This document shows positions 1-5,188 of a stretch of 5,188 nt of DNA, in pieces. The DNA lies in NCBI GenBank assembly GCA_902462475.1, contig CABQCB010000146.1, positions 1 through 5,188 on the forward strand. Reading direction: 5' to 3'. Below the pieces are notes generated by a model that was given only the letters and a program-made list of their open reading frames with translations, ran no database searches and was not told the origin of the DNA. The first letter of the stretch is position 1. Each line of letters begins with the position of its first letter. A program made the translations under genes and the position numbers. Origin of the DNA: an uncultured Oscillibacter sp. (GTDB taxonomy: Bacteria > Bacillota_A > Clostridia > Oscillospirales > Oscillospiraceae).

Positions 1-1
1 G

Positions 2-280
2 GACTGCGCCGACTACCTGACCAAAAAGGGCATGCCCTTCCGGGACGCCTATACCATCACCGGCCATCTGGTGGCCCTTTGCACCGCCCAGGGCAAGACG
101 CTGGAGGAATTGTCCCTCCCCGAGCTCCAGTCGGTTTCCACGCTGTTTGAGGAAGATGTGTACGAGGCACTGAAGCTGGAAAACTGTATGGCCCTGCGCA
201 ATAGCTTCGGCGGCCCCGCCGTGGCGGAAACCACCCGGCAGATCGAAGCGCTGGAAGCATTTGTAGAGAGCCGGAAGTAA
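2..280 (+). CDS. argH: Argininosuccinate lyase, C-terminal part (5' end outside window)
   Basis: Only the last 92 codons are in the window; the frame is already open at position 2, so the ATG at 32 is internal and not a start. ArgH cleaves argininosuccinate to arginine and fumarate in the cytoplasm, the last step of the pathway. The recognisable part is DYLTKKGMPFRDAY, which matches the family's ADYL.KKGMPFR.AH segment in the C-terminal helical domain; here Tyr stands where His is usual. It is followed by helix-rich sequence typical of the ArgH tail (GHLVALC, then the LEELSLPELQ stretch). The catalytic signature (GSSxMPxKxN loop) lies upstream of the window and cannot be checked. The TAA stop at 278-280 overlaps the argC Shine-Dalgarno, and five other arg genes follow, which supports the assignment. 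A full family member has about 460 residues. Confidence 0.93.
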   Translation, partial: DCADYLTKKGMPFRDAYTITGHLVALCTAQGKTLEELSLPELQSVSTLFEEDVYEALKLENCMALRNSFGGPAVAETTRQIEALEAFVESRK

Positions 281-285
281 GGAGG
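279..285 (+). promoter_or_regulatory. Shine-Dalgarno of argC, overlapping the argH stop
   Basis: AAGGAGG at 279-285 overlaps the TAA stop of argH (278-280) and sits 5 bases before the argC ATG at 291. This arrangement favours translational coupling of argC to argH (inference). Confidence 0.8.
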
Positions 286-290
286 ACGCC

Positions 291-1223
291 ATGAAACCCA
301 TTGTCTATATTGACGGTAAGGACGGCACCACCGGATTGCAGATCTACGACCGGCTCAGCGCCCGAGACGACATCGACCTGCTGCTGATCGACGAGGAAAA
401 GCGCAAGGACCCGGCGGCCCGGAAGGCGTGTATCAATCAGGCGGATATCGTGTTTTTGTGTCTGCCGGATGCAGCAGCCCGGGAAGCGGTGGCCATGGTG
501 GAAAATCCGGCCACCCGCGTCATCGACGCCTCCACCGCCCATCGAACGGCCCCCGGCTGGGTGTACGGCTTCCCGGAGCTCAAGGCGGGCCAGCGACAGG
601 CCATCGCAAAGGCCAAATGGGTGGCCAATCCCGGCTGCCATGCCACCGGCTTTATCAGCGTGGTCTATCCCCTGGTCGCGGCGGGCGTCCTGCCCGCCCA
701 CGCGGACCTTACCTGCTTTTCCCTCACCGGCTACTCCGGCGGCGGAAAAAAGATGATCACCCAGTATGAGGCGGCCGACCGGGGCATCGAGCTCTCCAGT
801 CCCTGCCCCTACGGCCTGGGCCAGAGCCACAAGCACCTGCCGGAGATGCAGGCCGTCTGCGGCCTTGCAAAGCCCCCGGTGTTCGTCCCGGTGGTGGATG
901 ACTACTACAAGGGCATGGCCACCACGGTGATGCTCCATATGAGCCAGCTCAATGGCGTTTCCTCCTTGCAGCAGGTGCAGGAAATCTACCAGGCTCACTA
1001 CGCAGGGCAGAAGCTGGTGCAGGTGGCACCGGATACGGACACGGCCAAGCTCTACGCAAACGCCAAGGCGGGAAGCAACGGCCTTTCCATCGTGGCGGCA
1101 GGCAACGACGGCCAGTTCACCGTCACGGCCCTGTTCGATAACCTGGGCAAAGGTGCCTCCGGCGCCGCCGTCCAGAACATGAATCTGATGCTGGGCCTGG
1201 AGGAGACTACGGGCTTGCTTTGA
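291..1223 (+). CDS. argC: N-acetyl-gamma-glutamyl-phosphate reductase, type 2
   Basis: Cytoplasmic NADPH-dependent reductase that converts N-acetylglutamyl 5-phosphate to N-acetylglutamate 5-semialdehyde, the step after ArgB. The 310-residue protein has the short type 2 form (the 'argC_other' family) rather than the longer type 1. It starts with a Rossmann segment containing GKDGTTGLQI at residues 9-18, and IVFLCLPDAA ends the next strand. The active-site Cys is residue 116 in NPGCHATG. The HKHLPE motif (His180, His182) corresponds to the HxHxPE region that carries the acid/base His in ArgC enzymes. The C-terminus has NLGKGASGAAVQN followed by LMLGL, then a seven-residue tail EETTGLL. The start at 291 is set by a strong Shine-Dalgarno. 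A diverged copy of the final codons recurs in the spacer just downstream. The gene is full length with no visible frameshift. Confidence 0.95.
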   Translation: MKPIVYIDGKDGTTGLQIYDRLSARDDIDLLLIDEEKRKDPAARKACINQADIVFLCLPDAAAREAVAMVENPATRVIDASTAHRTAPGWVYGFPELKAGQRQAIAKAKWVANPGCHATGFISVVYPLVAAGVLPAHADLTCFSLTGYSGGGKKMITQYEAADRGIELSSPCPYGLGQSHKHLPEMQAVCGLAKPPVFVPVVDDYYKGMATTVMLHMSQLNGVSSLQQVQEIYQAHYAGQKLVQVAPDTDTAKLYANAKAGSNGLSIVAAGNDGQFTVTALFDNLGKGASGAAVQNMNLMLGLEETTGLL

Positions 1224-1230
1224 TCCCGGC
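1161..1230 (+). repeat. Direct repeat copy 1: argC 3' end plus stop
   Basis: This 70-base segment covers the last 20 codons of argC, its stop and seven bases beyond. It aligns without gaps to 1313-1382, with 62 of 70 positions identical by my count. The start-to-start distance is 152 bases. Both copies end in TTTGATCCCGGC. Confidence 0.9.
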
Positions 1231-1252
1231 ACGCTGCGCCGGAGGCACCGTG

Positions 1253-1375
1253 GTGGGATCGGATATCCCCGCCCTCGCCCCTGCCGGGGCAACCGGGCGG
1301 GATGATGATCCCGGCGCCGCCGTCCAGAACAGAAGTATGCTGCTGGGGCTGGAGGAGACCACGGGCTTGATTTGA
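1253..1375 (+). pseudogene. Possible argC remnant or 40-codon small ORF
   Basis: An open frame with a GTG start at 1253 is preceded by GGAGG at 1241-1245 with a 7-base spacer, and ends at TGA 1373-1375. Its last 20 residues, GAAVQNRSMLLGLEETTGLI, match the ArgC C-terminus at 15 of 20 positions. The first 16 residues (VGSDIPALAPAGATGR) loosely resemble ArgC's AGSNGLSIVAAGNDGQ, with 5 identities, which may be chance. If real, that would imply a decayed second argC tail with a deletion of about 11 residues between the two parts. The piece is far too short to be an enzyme. It could be an untranslated relic; translation is unproven, and GC-rich DNA readily leaves frames open by chance. Confidence 0.35.
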
Positions 1376-1382
1376 TCCCGGC
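1313..1382 (+). repeat. Direct repeat copy 2: diverged argC 3' end in the spacer
   Basis: Second copy of the 70-base unit at 1161-1230. The eight differences cluster in the middle (five of them at 1332-1340), and there are no insertions or deletions. It still reads as an ArgC-like tail and stop, although in another frame from argC itself. The nonamer GATCCCGGC occurs at 1222, 1307 and 1374: once at the end of copy 1, once across the start of copy 2 and once at its end. This suggests these short identities took part in the duplication (inference). Confidence 0.9.
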
Positions 1383-1404
1383 GAACGGGCCGGGCGGAAC
1401 ATAG

Positions 1405-1418
1405 AAGGAGGAACTCCT
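1405..1418 (+). promoter_or_regulatory. argJ Shine-Dalgarno inside a small self-complementary hairpin
   Basis: AAGGAGG at 1405-1411 is the argJ Shine-Dalgarno, 8 bases before the ATG at 1420. AGGAG (1406-1410) is perfectly complementary to CTCCT (1414-1418) across a GAA loop, so the ribosome-binding site can fold into a 5-bp hairpin ending one base before the start codon. The structure is small and may be only marginally stable. Confidence 0.6.
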
Positions 1419-1419
1419 A

Positions 1420-2643
1420 ATGAAATTTGTGGAAAACGGCGTGTGCGCGCCCCAGGGCTTCCAGGCCTCCGGCGTGCATGTGGGCGTCAAGACCCACGCC
1501 GCGTGGAAAAAGGACGTGGCGCTGATCGTTTCGGACGTGGAGTGCGCTGCGGCCGGTATCTTTACAAAAAACGTGGTGAAGGCGGCCCCCATCCTGGTGG
1601 ACCTGGCCCACCTTGCCGACGGCAAGGCCCGGGCCATCCTGGCCAACAGCGGCAACGCCAACGCCTGTGCCCCCCAGGGAGAGGAGAATGCGGCGCGCAT
1701 GTGCGCGGCGGCGGCCAAGGCCATCGGCTGCGACGCCGGAGACGTGCTGGTGTCCTCCACCGGCGTCATCGGCCAGACGCTGAACATCTCTGTCATTGAA
1801 GAGGGCGTCCCGGCGCTGTACGCGGCGCTGGAGTCCTCCGCCGCAGCCAGCGACGCCGCGGCCCACGCCATTATGACCACGGACACGGTGAAAAAAGAGG
1901 CGGCGGTGGAGACGGTCATCGGCGGCAAGACCTGCCGCATCGGCGGCATCGCCAAGGGCAGCGGCATGATCCACCCCAACATGGGCACCATGCTCTGCTT
2001 CCTCACCACCGACTGCGCCATCGCTGCGCCCATGCTGAAAAAGGCGTTGCTGGCAACGGCCAACAGGAGCTTCAACCGCATCAGCGTGGATGGCGACACC
2101 TCCACCAACGACTCGTGCATGATCCTGGCCAACGGCCTGGCCGGCAACGATCCCATCACCGACGAGGGCGCGGATTACCAGGCGTTTTTGGAGGCTCTCC
2201 AGACCCTGTGCGTCCACATGGCCCGCTCCATGGCCTCCGACGGCGAGGGCGCCAAGCACCTTATCACCTGCACGGTCACCGGCGCCAAGAGCGAGGAAAG
2301 CGCCGAAACAATCGCCAAGTCCGTCATCTCCTCCACCCTCACCAAGGCGGCCATCTTCGGCGCCGACGCCAACTGGGGCAGAGTCCTGTGCGCCATGGGC
2401 TATTCCGGCGAGGTCTTCGACCCGGACAAGGTGGACGTGTCCTTTGCCAGCGCGGCCGGTGAGATCGCCGTGTGCGCGGCGGGCCGGGGCCTTCCCTTTG
2501 ACGAGGACCAGGCCAAGAAGATCCTCACTGAGCACGACGTGGAGATCCGCGTGGCCATGGGCGAGGGCGAGGGCAGCTGCACCTGCTGGGGCTGCGACAT
2601 CACCTACGATTACATCAAGATCAACGGGGACTACCGGACGTGA
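1420..2643 (+). CDS. argJ: Glutamate N-acetyltransferase / amino-acid acetyltransferase (ArgJ)
   Basis: ArgJ transfers acetyl from N-acetylornithine to glutamate, releasing ornithine and regenerating N-acetylglutamate; some members also use acetyl-CoA (bifunctional), which cannot be decided here. The 407 residues match the family length. Visible motifs are STGVIGQ with the oxyanion-hole pair Thr114-Gly115, the conserved MTTDT at 152-156, and KGSGMIHPNMGTML at 179-192. The protein self-cleaves before Thr190, giving an alpha chain of about 189 and a beta chain of about 218 residues; Thr190 becomes the nucleophile. Gly189 precedes it where Ala is more common. The end, WGCDITYDYIKINGDYRT, is the typical ArgJ C-terminus. 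The start has a strong Shine-Dalgarno. ArgJ in the cluster indicates the acetyl-recycling pathway; no argE or argA is seen here. The gene looks intact. Confidence 0.97.
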   Translation: MKFVENGVCAPQGFQASGVHVGVKTHAAWKKDVALIVSDVECAAAGIFTKNVVKAAPILVDLAHLADGKARAILANSGNANACAPQGEENAARMCAAAAKAIGCDAGDVLVSSTGVIGQTLNISVIEEGVPALYAALESSAAASDAAAHAIMTTDTVKKEAAVETVIGGKTCRIGGIAKGSGMIHPNMGTMLCFLTTDCAIAAPMLKKALLATANRSFNRISVDGDTSTNDSCMILANGLAGNDPITDEGADYQAFLEALQTLCVHMARSMASDGEGAKHLITCTVTGAKSEESAETIAKSVISSTLTKAAIFGADANWGRVLCAMGYSGEVFDPDKVDVSFASAAGEIAVCAAGRGLPFDEDQAKKILTEHDVEIRVAMGEGEGSCTCWGCDITYDYIKINGDYRT

Positions 2644-2658
2644 TACCCCAAAGAGCGG

Positions 2659-2664
2659 AAGGAG
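2659..2664 (+). promoter_or_regulatory. Shine-Dalgarno that fixes the argB start at 2673
   Basis: AAGGAG at 2659-2664 lies 8 bases before the ATG at 2673. The frame is also open from a GTG at 2640 that overlaps the argJ stop, but the intervening residues (MIPQRAEGENT) run through this Shine-Dalgarno and do not resemble ArgB. The ATG is therefore the better start. Confidence 0.8.
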
Positions 2665-2672
2665 AGAACACC

Positions 2673-3533
2673 ATGACCTCACATGCACAGCAGGCCCAGA
2701 CGCTGGTGGAGGCCCTGCCTTATATCCAAAAATTCACCGGAAAGACCATCGTCATCAAATACGGCGGCAACGCCATGATCTCGGAGGAGCTGCGCCGTGC
2801 CGTCATGAGCGACATCGTGCTTTTGAGCCTGGTGGGCATCCGGGTGGTGGTGGTCCACGGCGGCGGGCCGGAGATCTCCGACATGCTCCGCCGTCTGGGC
2901 CACGAGTCCCGGTTTGTGGACGGTCTGCGCTATACGGACGAGGTCACCATGGACGTGGTGCAGTCGGTGCTGTGCGGCAAGGTCAATAAAAACCTGGTGG
3001 CCCAGCTGGGCCGCCTGGGCGGGCAGGCCATCGGCCTTTGCGGCATGGACGGGCAGCTTTTCCAGGCGGAGTGCCTGGACGAGAAGTACGGCCTGGTGGG
3101 CAAGATCACCGGCGTGAACCCGGAGCCGGTGGAAAATGCCCTCATGAGCGGCTACATCCCGGTGGTGTCCACCGTGGCCCAGGGCATGGACGCCGACACC
3201 GCCTACAACATCAACGCCGACACCGCTGCCGCCGAGCTTGCCAAGGCGCTGGGCGCGGAGAAGCTTATTTTGCTCACGGACGTCCGGGGTCTTCTGGAGG
3301 ACCCCCACGACGAGGAGACCCTCATCCATGAGCTGCACACCTACGAGGTGCCGCAGCTGGTGGAGCGGGGCGTCATCTCCGGGGGCATGATCCCCAAAAT
3401 GCAGTGCTGTGTGGACGCCATCGCCGGCGGCGTGGAGCGGGTGCACATCCTGGACGGCCGCATCCCCCACTCCATCCTCATTGAGCTTCTGAGTGACCGG
3501 GGCATCGGCACCATGCTGAAAAGGGAGGAATAA
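2673..3533 (+). CDS. argB: Acetylglutamate kinase
   Basis: Phosphorylates N-acetylglutamate with ATP, supplying the ArgC substrate; cytoplasmic, of the amino-acid kinase fold. With the ATG start chosen from its Shine-Dalgarno the protein has 286 residues, normal for the family. Motifs in order: IVIKYGGNAM with Lys29, glycine-rich HGGGPEI at 62-68, NINADTAAAELAKAL from residue 179, and SGGMIPKM with Lys242, the likely counterpart of the catalytic C-terminal Lys. An N-terminal helix of about 20 residues precedes the first strand. The end, HSILIELLSDRGIGTML, resembles the HS.L.E.F.D.GIGTM signature of arginine-inhibited hexameric kinases. Feedback by arginine is therefore likely (inference) and fits the ArgJ cycle, where this kinase is the controlled step. 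The gap to argJ is 29 bases and to argD 4 bases. Confidence 0.97.
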   Translation: MTSHAQQAQTLVEALPYIQKFTGKTIVIKYGGNAMISEELRRAVMSDIVLLSLVGIRVVVVHGGGPEISDMLRRLGHESRFVDGLRYTDEVTMDVVQSVLCGKVNKNLVAQLGRLGGQAIGLCGMDGQLFQAECLDEKYGLVGKITGVNPEPVENALMSGYIPVVSTVAQGMDADTAYNINADTAAAELAKALGAEKLILLTDVRGLLEDPHDEETLIHELHTYEVPQLVERGVISGGMIPKMQCCVDAIAGGVERVHILDGRIPHSILIELLSDRGIGTMLKREE

Positions 3534-3537
3534 ACCC

Positions 3538-4716
3538 ATGACTTCCAAGGAAATTCAGGCCCTGACGGGCCAGTACATCATGCATACCTACGGCCGCTTC
3601 CCCGTGACCATCGACCACGGACAGGGAGCCACCCTCTACGACCCGGAGGGCAACGCCTACATCGACTTCACCAGCGGCATCGGCGTCACGTCCCTGGGCT
3701 ACGGCAACGAGCCCTGGGCGGAGGCCATCACGGCCCAGGCCAAGAAGCTGGGGCACGTGTCCAACCTCTTCTACACGGAGCCGCCGGCCCTGCTGGCCCA
3801 GAAGCTCTGCGAGCGCACGGGGGAGAGCTGTGTGTTCTTTGCCAACGGCGGCGGCGAGGCCAACGAGGGCATGATCAAACTGGCAAGAAAGTACAGCTTC
3901 GACAAGTACGGCCACGGCCGCGCCACCATCATCACCCTGCAAAATTCCTTCCACGGCCGCACCATCACCACCCTGACCGCCACGGGCCAGGACGTGTTCC
4001 ACAACTATTTCTTCCCCTTCACCGAGGGCTTCCGCTACGCGGCAGCCAACGATCTTGCCTCTCTGGAGGCGGCTGCCGGCGACGACGTGTGTGCCGTCAT
4101 GGTGGAGCTGGTCCAGGGCGAGGGCGGCGTGCTGCCGCTGGAGCAGGACTATGTCCAGGCGGTGGCGGCGCTGTGCAAAGAGAAGGACTGGCTGCTGCTG
4201 GTGGACGAGGTGCAGACCGGCGTGGGCCGGACGGGCAGCCTGTTCGCTTTCCAGCAGTACGGCATTTTGCCGGACGTGGTGTCCTTTGCCAAGGGCATCG
4301 CCGGAGGACTTCCCATGAGCGGCATCCTGGCCAACGAAAAGTGCCGGGACGTGCTGGGCCCCGGCATGCACGCCACCACCTTCGGTGCCAACCCCGTCTG
4401 CGCGGCGGCGGCCCTGGCGGTGCAGGATGTGCTCACGGACGAATTTTTGCAGCAGGTCAAGGAAAAGGGCAACTACCTGCGCGCTGCCATCGAGGATCTG
4501 CATCTGCCCTGCTTCGGCAAGACCCGGGGCCTTGGCCTCATGATCGGCATCGCCGTGGCCGACGGCTACACCAACAAGGACATCGCCCAGAAGCTCATCG
4601 CCAACGGATTGCTGGTGCTCACCGCAGGACCGGGCATGCGGCTGCTGCCGCCCCTGACCATCACGAAAGAGGAGATGGACCAGGGCATCGCCATCATGAA
4701 AAAGACGCTGGGCTGA
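3538..4716 (+). CDS. argD: Acetylornithine aminotransferase
   Basis: PLP-dependent class III aminotransferase that converts N-acetylglutamate semialdehyde and glutamate to N-acetylornithine and 2-oxoglutarate. The 392-residue length is typical. Visible motifs are YDPEGNAYIDFTSGIGV near the N-terminus, FFANGGGEANEGMIKLARKY with the phosphate-binding loop at 103-110, FHGRT at 138-142 (Phe138 stacks on the cofactor ring), and DEVQTGVGRTG with Asp223, which contacts the pyridine nitrogen. SFAKGIAGGLPMS contains the Schiff-base lysine, Lys252. The loop reads NGGGEANE where the family usually has NSGAEANE. GGGAGG at 3523-3528, inside the end of argB, is the Shine-Dalgarno, 9 bases from the ATG; the 4-base intergenic gap suggests coupled translation. 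Related enzymes act on ornithine, GABA or succinylornithine; the operon context supports acetylornithine. Confidence 0.96.
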   Translation: MTSKEIQALTGQYIMHTYGRFPVTIDHGQGATLYDPEGNAYIDFTSGIGVTSLGYGNEPWAEAITAQAKKLGHVSNLFYTEPPALLAQKLCERTGESCVFFANGGGEANEGMIKLARKYSFDKYGHGRATIITLQNSFHGRTITTLTATGQDVFHNYFFPFTEGFRYAAANDLASLEAAAGDDVCAVMVELVQGEGGVLPLEQDYVQAVAALCKEKDWLLLVDEVQTGVGRTGSLFAFQQYGILPDVVSFAKGIAGGLPMSGILANEKCRDVLGPGMHATTFGANPVCAAAALAVQDVLTDEFLQQVKEKGNYLRAAIEDLHLPCFGKTRGLGLMIGIAVADGYTNKDIAQKLIANGLLVLTAGPGMRLLPPLTITKEEMDQGIAIMKKTLG

Positions 4717-4746
4717 GCCAGCACCGAAAGAAAGAGAGGAACACCC

Positions 4747-5188
4747 ATGGAAAATCAGATGCACTTTTTGAAGCTGCTGGACTTTACACCCGCTCAGATC
4801 CAGCAGTTTTTGGATACCGCCGCGGACCTGAAGGCCAAGAAGAAGGCCGGTGTGCCCCACCGCTACCTGGAGGGCAAAAACGTGGCGCTGATTTTTGAAA
4901 AGACCTCCACCCGCACCCGCTGCGCCTTTGAGGTGGCCGCCCAGGATCTGGGCATGGGCTCCACCTACCTGGGCCCCACCGGTTCCCAGATCGGCGTGAA
5001 GGAGTCCATCGCCGACACCGCCCGGGTGCTGGGCCGCATGTATGACGGCATCGAGTACCGGGGCTTCGGCCAGAGCATCGTGGAGGAGCTGGCCCATTAC
5101 GCCGGCGTGCCCGTGTTCAACGGCCTCACCGACGAGTTCCACCCCACCCAGATCCTGGCAGACTTCCTGACCATCCAGGAGCACTTCG
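4747..5188 (+). CDS. argF: Ornithine carbamoyltransferase, N-terminal part (3' end outside window)
   Basis: Makes citrulline from ornithine and carbamoyl phosphate. The first 147 codons are present, about 45% of a normal protein of roughly 330 residues; the frame is open to the window edge. The carbamoyl-phosphate loop STRTR is at residues 54-58, within [16 protein letters not shown]. It is followed by [10 protein letters not shown] and [20 protein letters not shown], and FHPTQ with His132-Gln135 is the second phosphate-side motif. This is the domain that binds carbamoyl phosphate; the ornithine-binding SMG loop is beyond the window. The wording resembles the E. coli ArgF/ArgI and catabolic ArcB subgroup more than the Bacillus-type ArgF. 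Its place at the end of a biosynthetic cluster favours the anabolic role. Start: GAGAGG at 4734-4739 lies 7 bases before the ATG, with a 30-base gap after argD. Confidence 0.95.
   Translation, partial: MENQMHFLKLLDFTPAQIQQFLDTAADLKAKKKAGVPHRYLEGKNVALIFEKTSTRTRCAFEVAAQDLGMGSTYLGPTGSQIGVKESIADTARVLGRMYDGIEYRGFGQSIVEELAHYAGVPVFNGLTDEFHPTQILADFLTIQEHF

Larger units (their letters stand above)
1224..1419 (+). other. argC-argJ spacer: structured, with a partial argC duplication
   Basis: This is the only sizeable non-coding gap in the window (196 bases); the other gaps are 4 to 30 bases. It contains a second copy of the argC 3' end (1313-1382) and several short inverted repeats. GATCCC at 1222-1227 can pair with GGGATC at 1255-1260. 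GCCCC-TGCC-GGGGC lies at 1277-1290, CGGGAT-GATG-ATCCCG at 1298-1313, and CCCGGC-GAACGG-GCCGGG at 1377-1394. None is followed by a T-run, so none looks like an intrinsic terminator. I see no convincing -35/-10 promoter and no ArgR-type box. Transposase sequence and clear terminal repeats are absent. Likely a relic of a local duplication, possibly also an mRNA structure affecting processing or stability; function unknown. Confidence 0.7.

Noticed and set aside
1377..1394. Intrinsic terminator between argC and argJ
   Set aside because: The CCCGGC/GCCGGG stem has a reasonable loop but is followed by CGGAACATAG with no T-run, so termination is not supported.
1224..1419. Internal promoter or ArgR operator for argJ
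   Set aside because: I found no pair of -35/-10 boxes and no AT-rich 18-base palindrome of the ARG-box type; the spacer is strongly GC-rich.
1224..1419. Insertion sequence or MITE in the spacer
   Set aside because: The inverted repeats are only about 6 bases long, no target-site duplication is evident, and the main repeat is argC-derived rather than element-like.
57..2159. A 700-codon open frame on the minus strand across argH, argC, the spacer and argJ
   Set aside because: It is antisense to clearly recognisable enzymes, and its translation shows no known motif, being low-complexity and rich in Ala, Pro, Ser and Arg. GC-rich codon usage leaves such frames open by chance.
2640..2672. argB beginning at GTG 2640, overlapping the argJ stop
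   Set aside because: The extra 11 residues span the argB Shine-Dalgarno at 2659-2664, and the ATG at 2673 has ideal spacing.
1417..2688. Minus-strand frame of 423 codons covering nearly all of argJ, and a similar one opposite argB (2679-3548)
   Set aside because: Both mirror the ArgJ and ArgB codons exactly in antisense; there is no independent start signal and no family resemblance.
3478..5184. A 568-codon minus-strand frame opposite argD and argF
   Set aside because: It is a shadow of the third-position G/C bias in argD and argF. Its sequence is rich in His, Gly and Val, with no recognisable domain.

Overview
This window is a stretch of a bacterial arginine-biosynthesis operon in the order argH (3' end only), argC, argJ, argB, argD, argF (5' part only). 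All genes are on the + strand. The DNA is GC-rich, every start has a strong purine-rich Shine-Dalgarno sequence, and the proteins read like those of high-GC Clostridia (Oscillospirales, for example Flavonifractor or Oscillibacter-like gut bacteria). That placement is an inference from style and gene content, because no taxonomic marker is present.

Layout: the argininosuccinate lyase tail ends at 280 and argC follows after 10 bases. argC (291-1223) encodes the short 'type 2' N-acetyl-glutamyl-phosphate reductase. A 196-base spacer (1224-1419) separates it from argJ (1420-2643). argB (start at 2673), argD (3538-4716) and argF (4747 onward) follow with gaps of 29, 4 and 30 bases. I see no terminator, promoter or ArgR-type operator inside the window, so the genes are probably co-transcribed from a promoter upstream of position 1.

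Pathway: ArgJ moves the acetyl group from N-acetylornithine back to glutamate. ArgB phosphorylates N-acetylglutamate, ArgC reduces it to the semialdehyde and ArgD aminates that to N-acetylornithine. ArgF then makes citrulline, and ArgH performs the final cleavage to arginine. argG is not in the window and may lie upstream of argH. The ArgB sequence looks like the arginine-feedback-inhibited class, as expected for a cyclic (ArgJ) pathway.

The main surprise is in the argC-argJ spacer. It holds a second, diverged copy of the last 70 bases of the argC region (62 of 70 identical, no gaps). This copy still reads as an ArgC C-terminal tail of 20 residues plus a stop, in a different frame. The spacer is also rich in short inverted repeats built on GATCCC/GGGATC, and it ends in an argJ Shine-Dalgarno that can fold on itself. 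The rest is ordinary housekeeping metabolism; I found no defence, mobile or otherwise exotic system.
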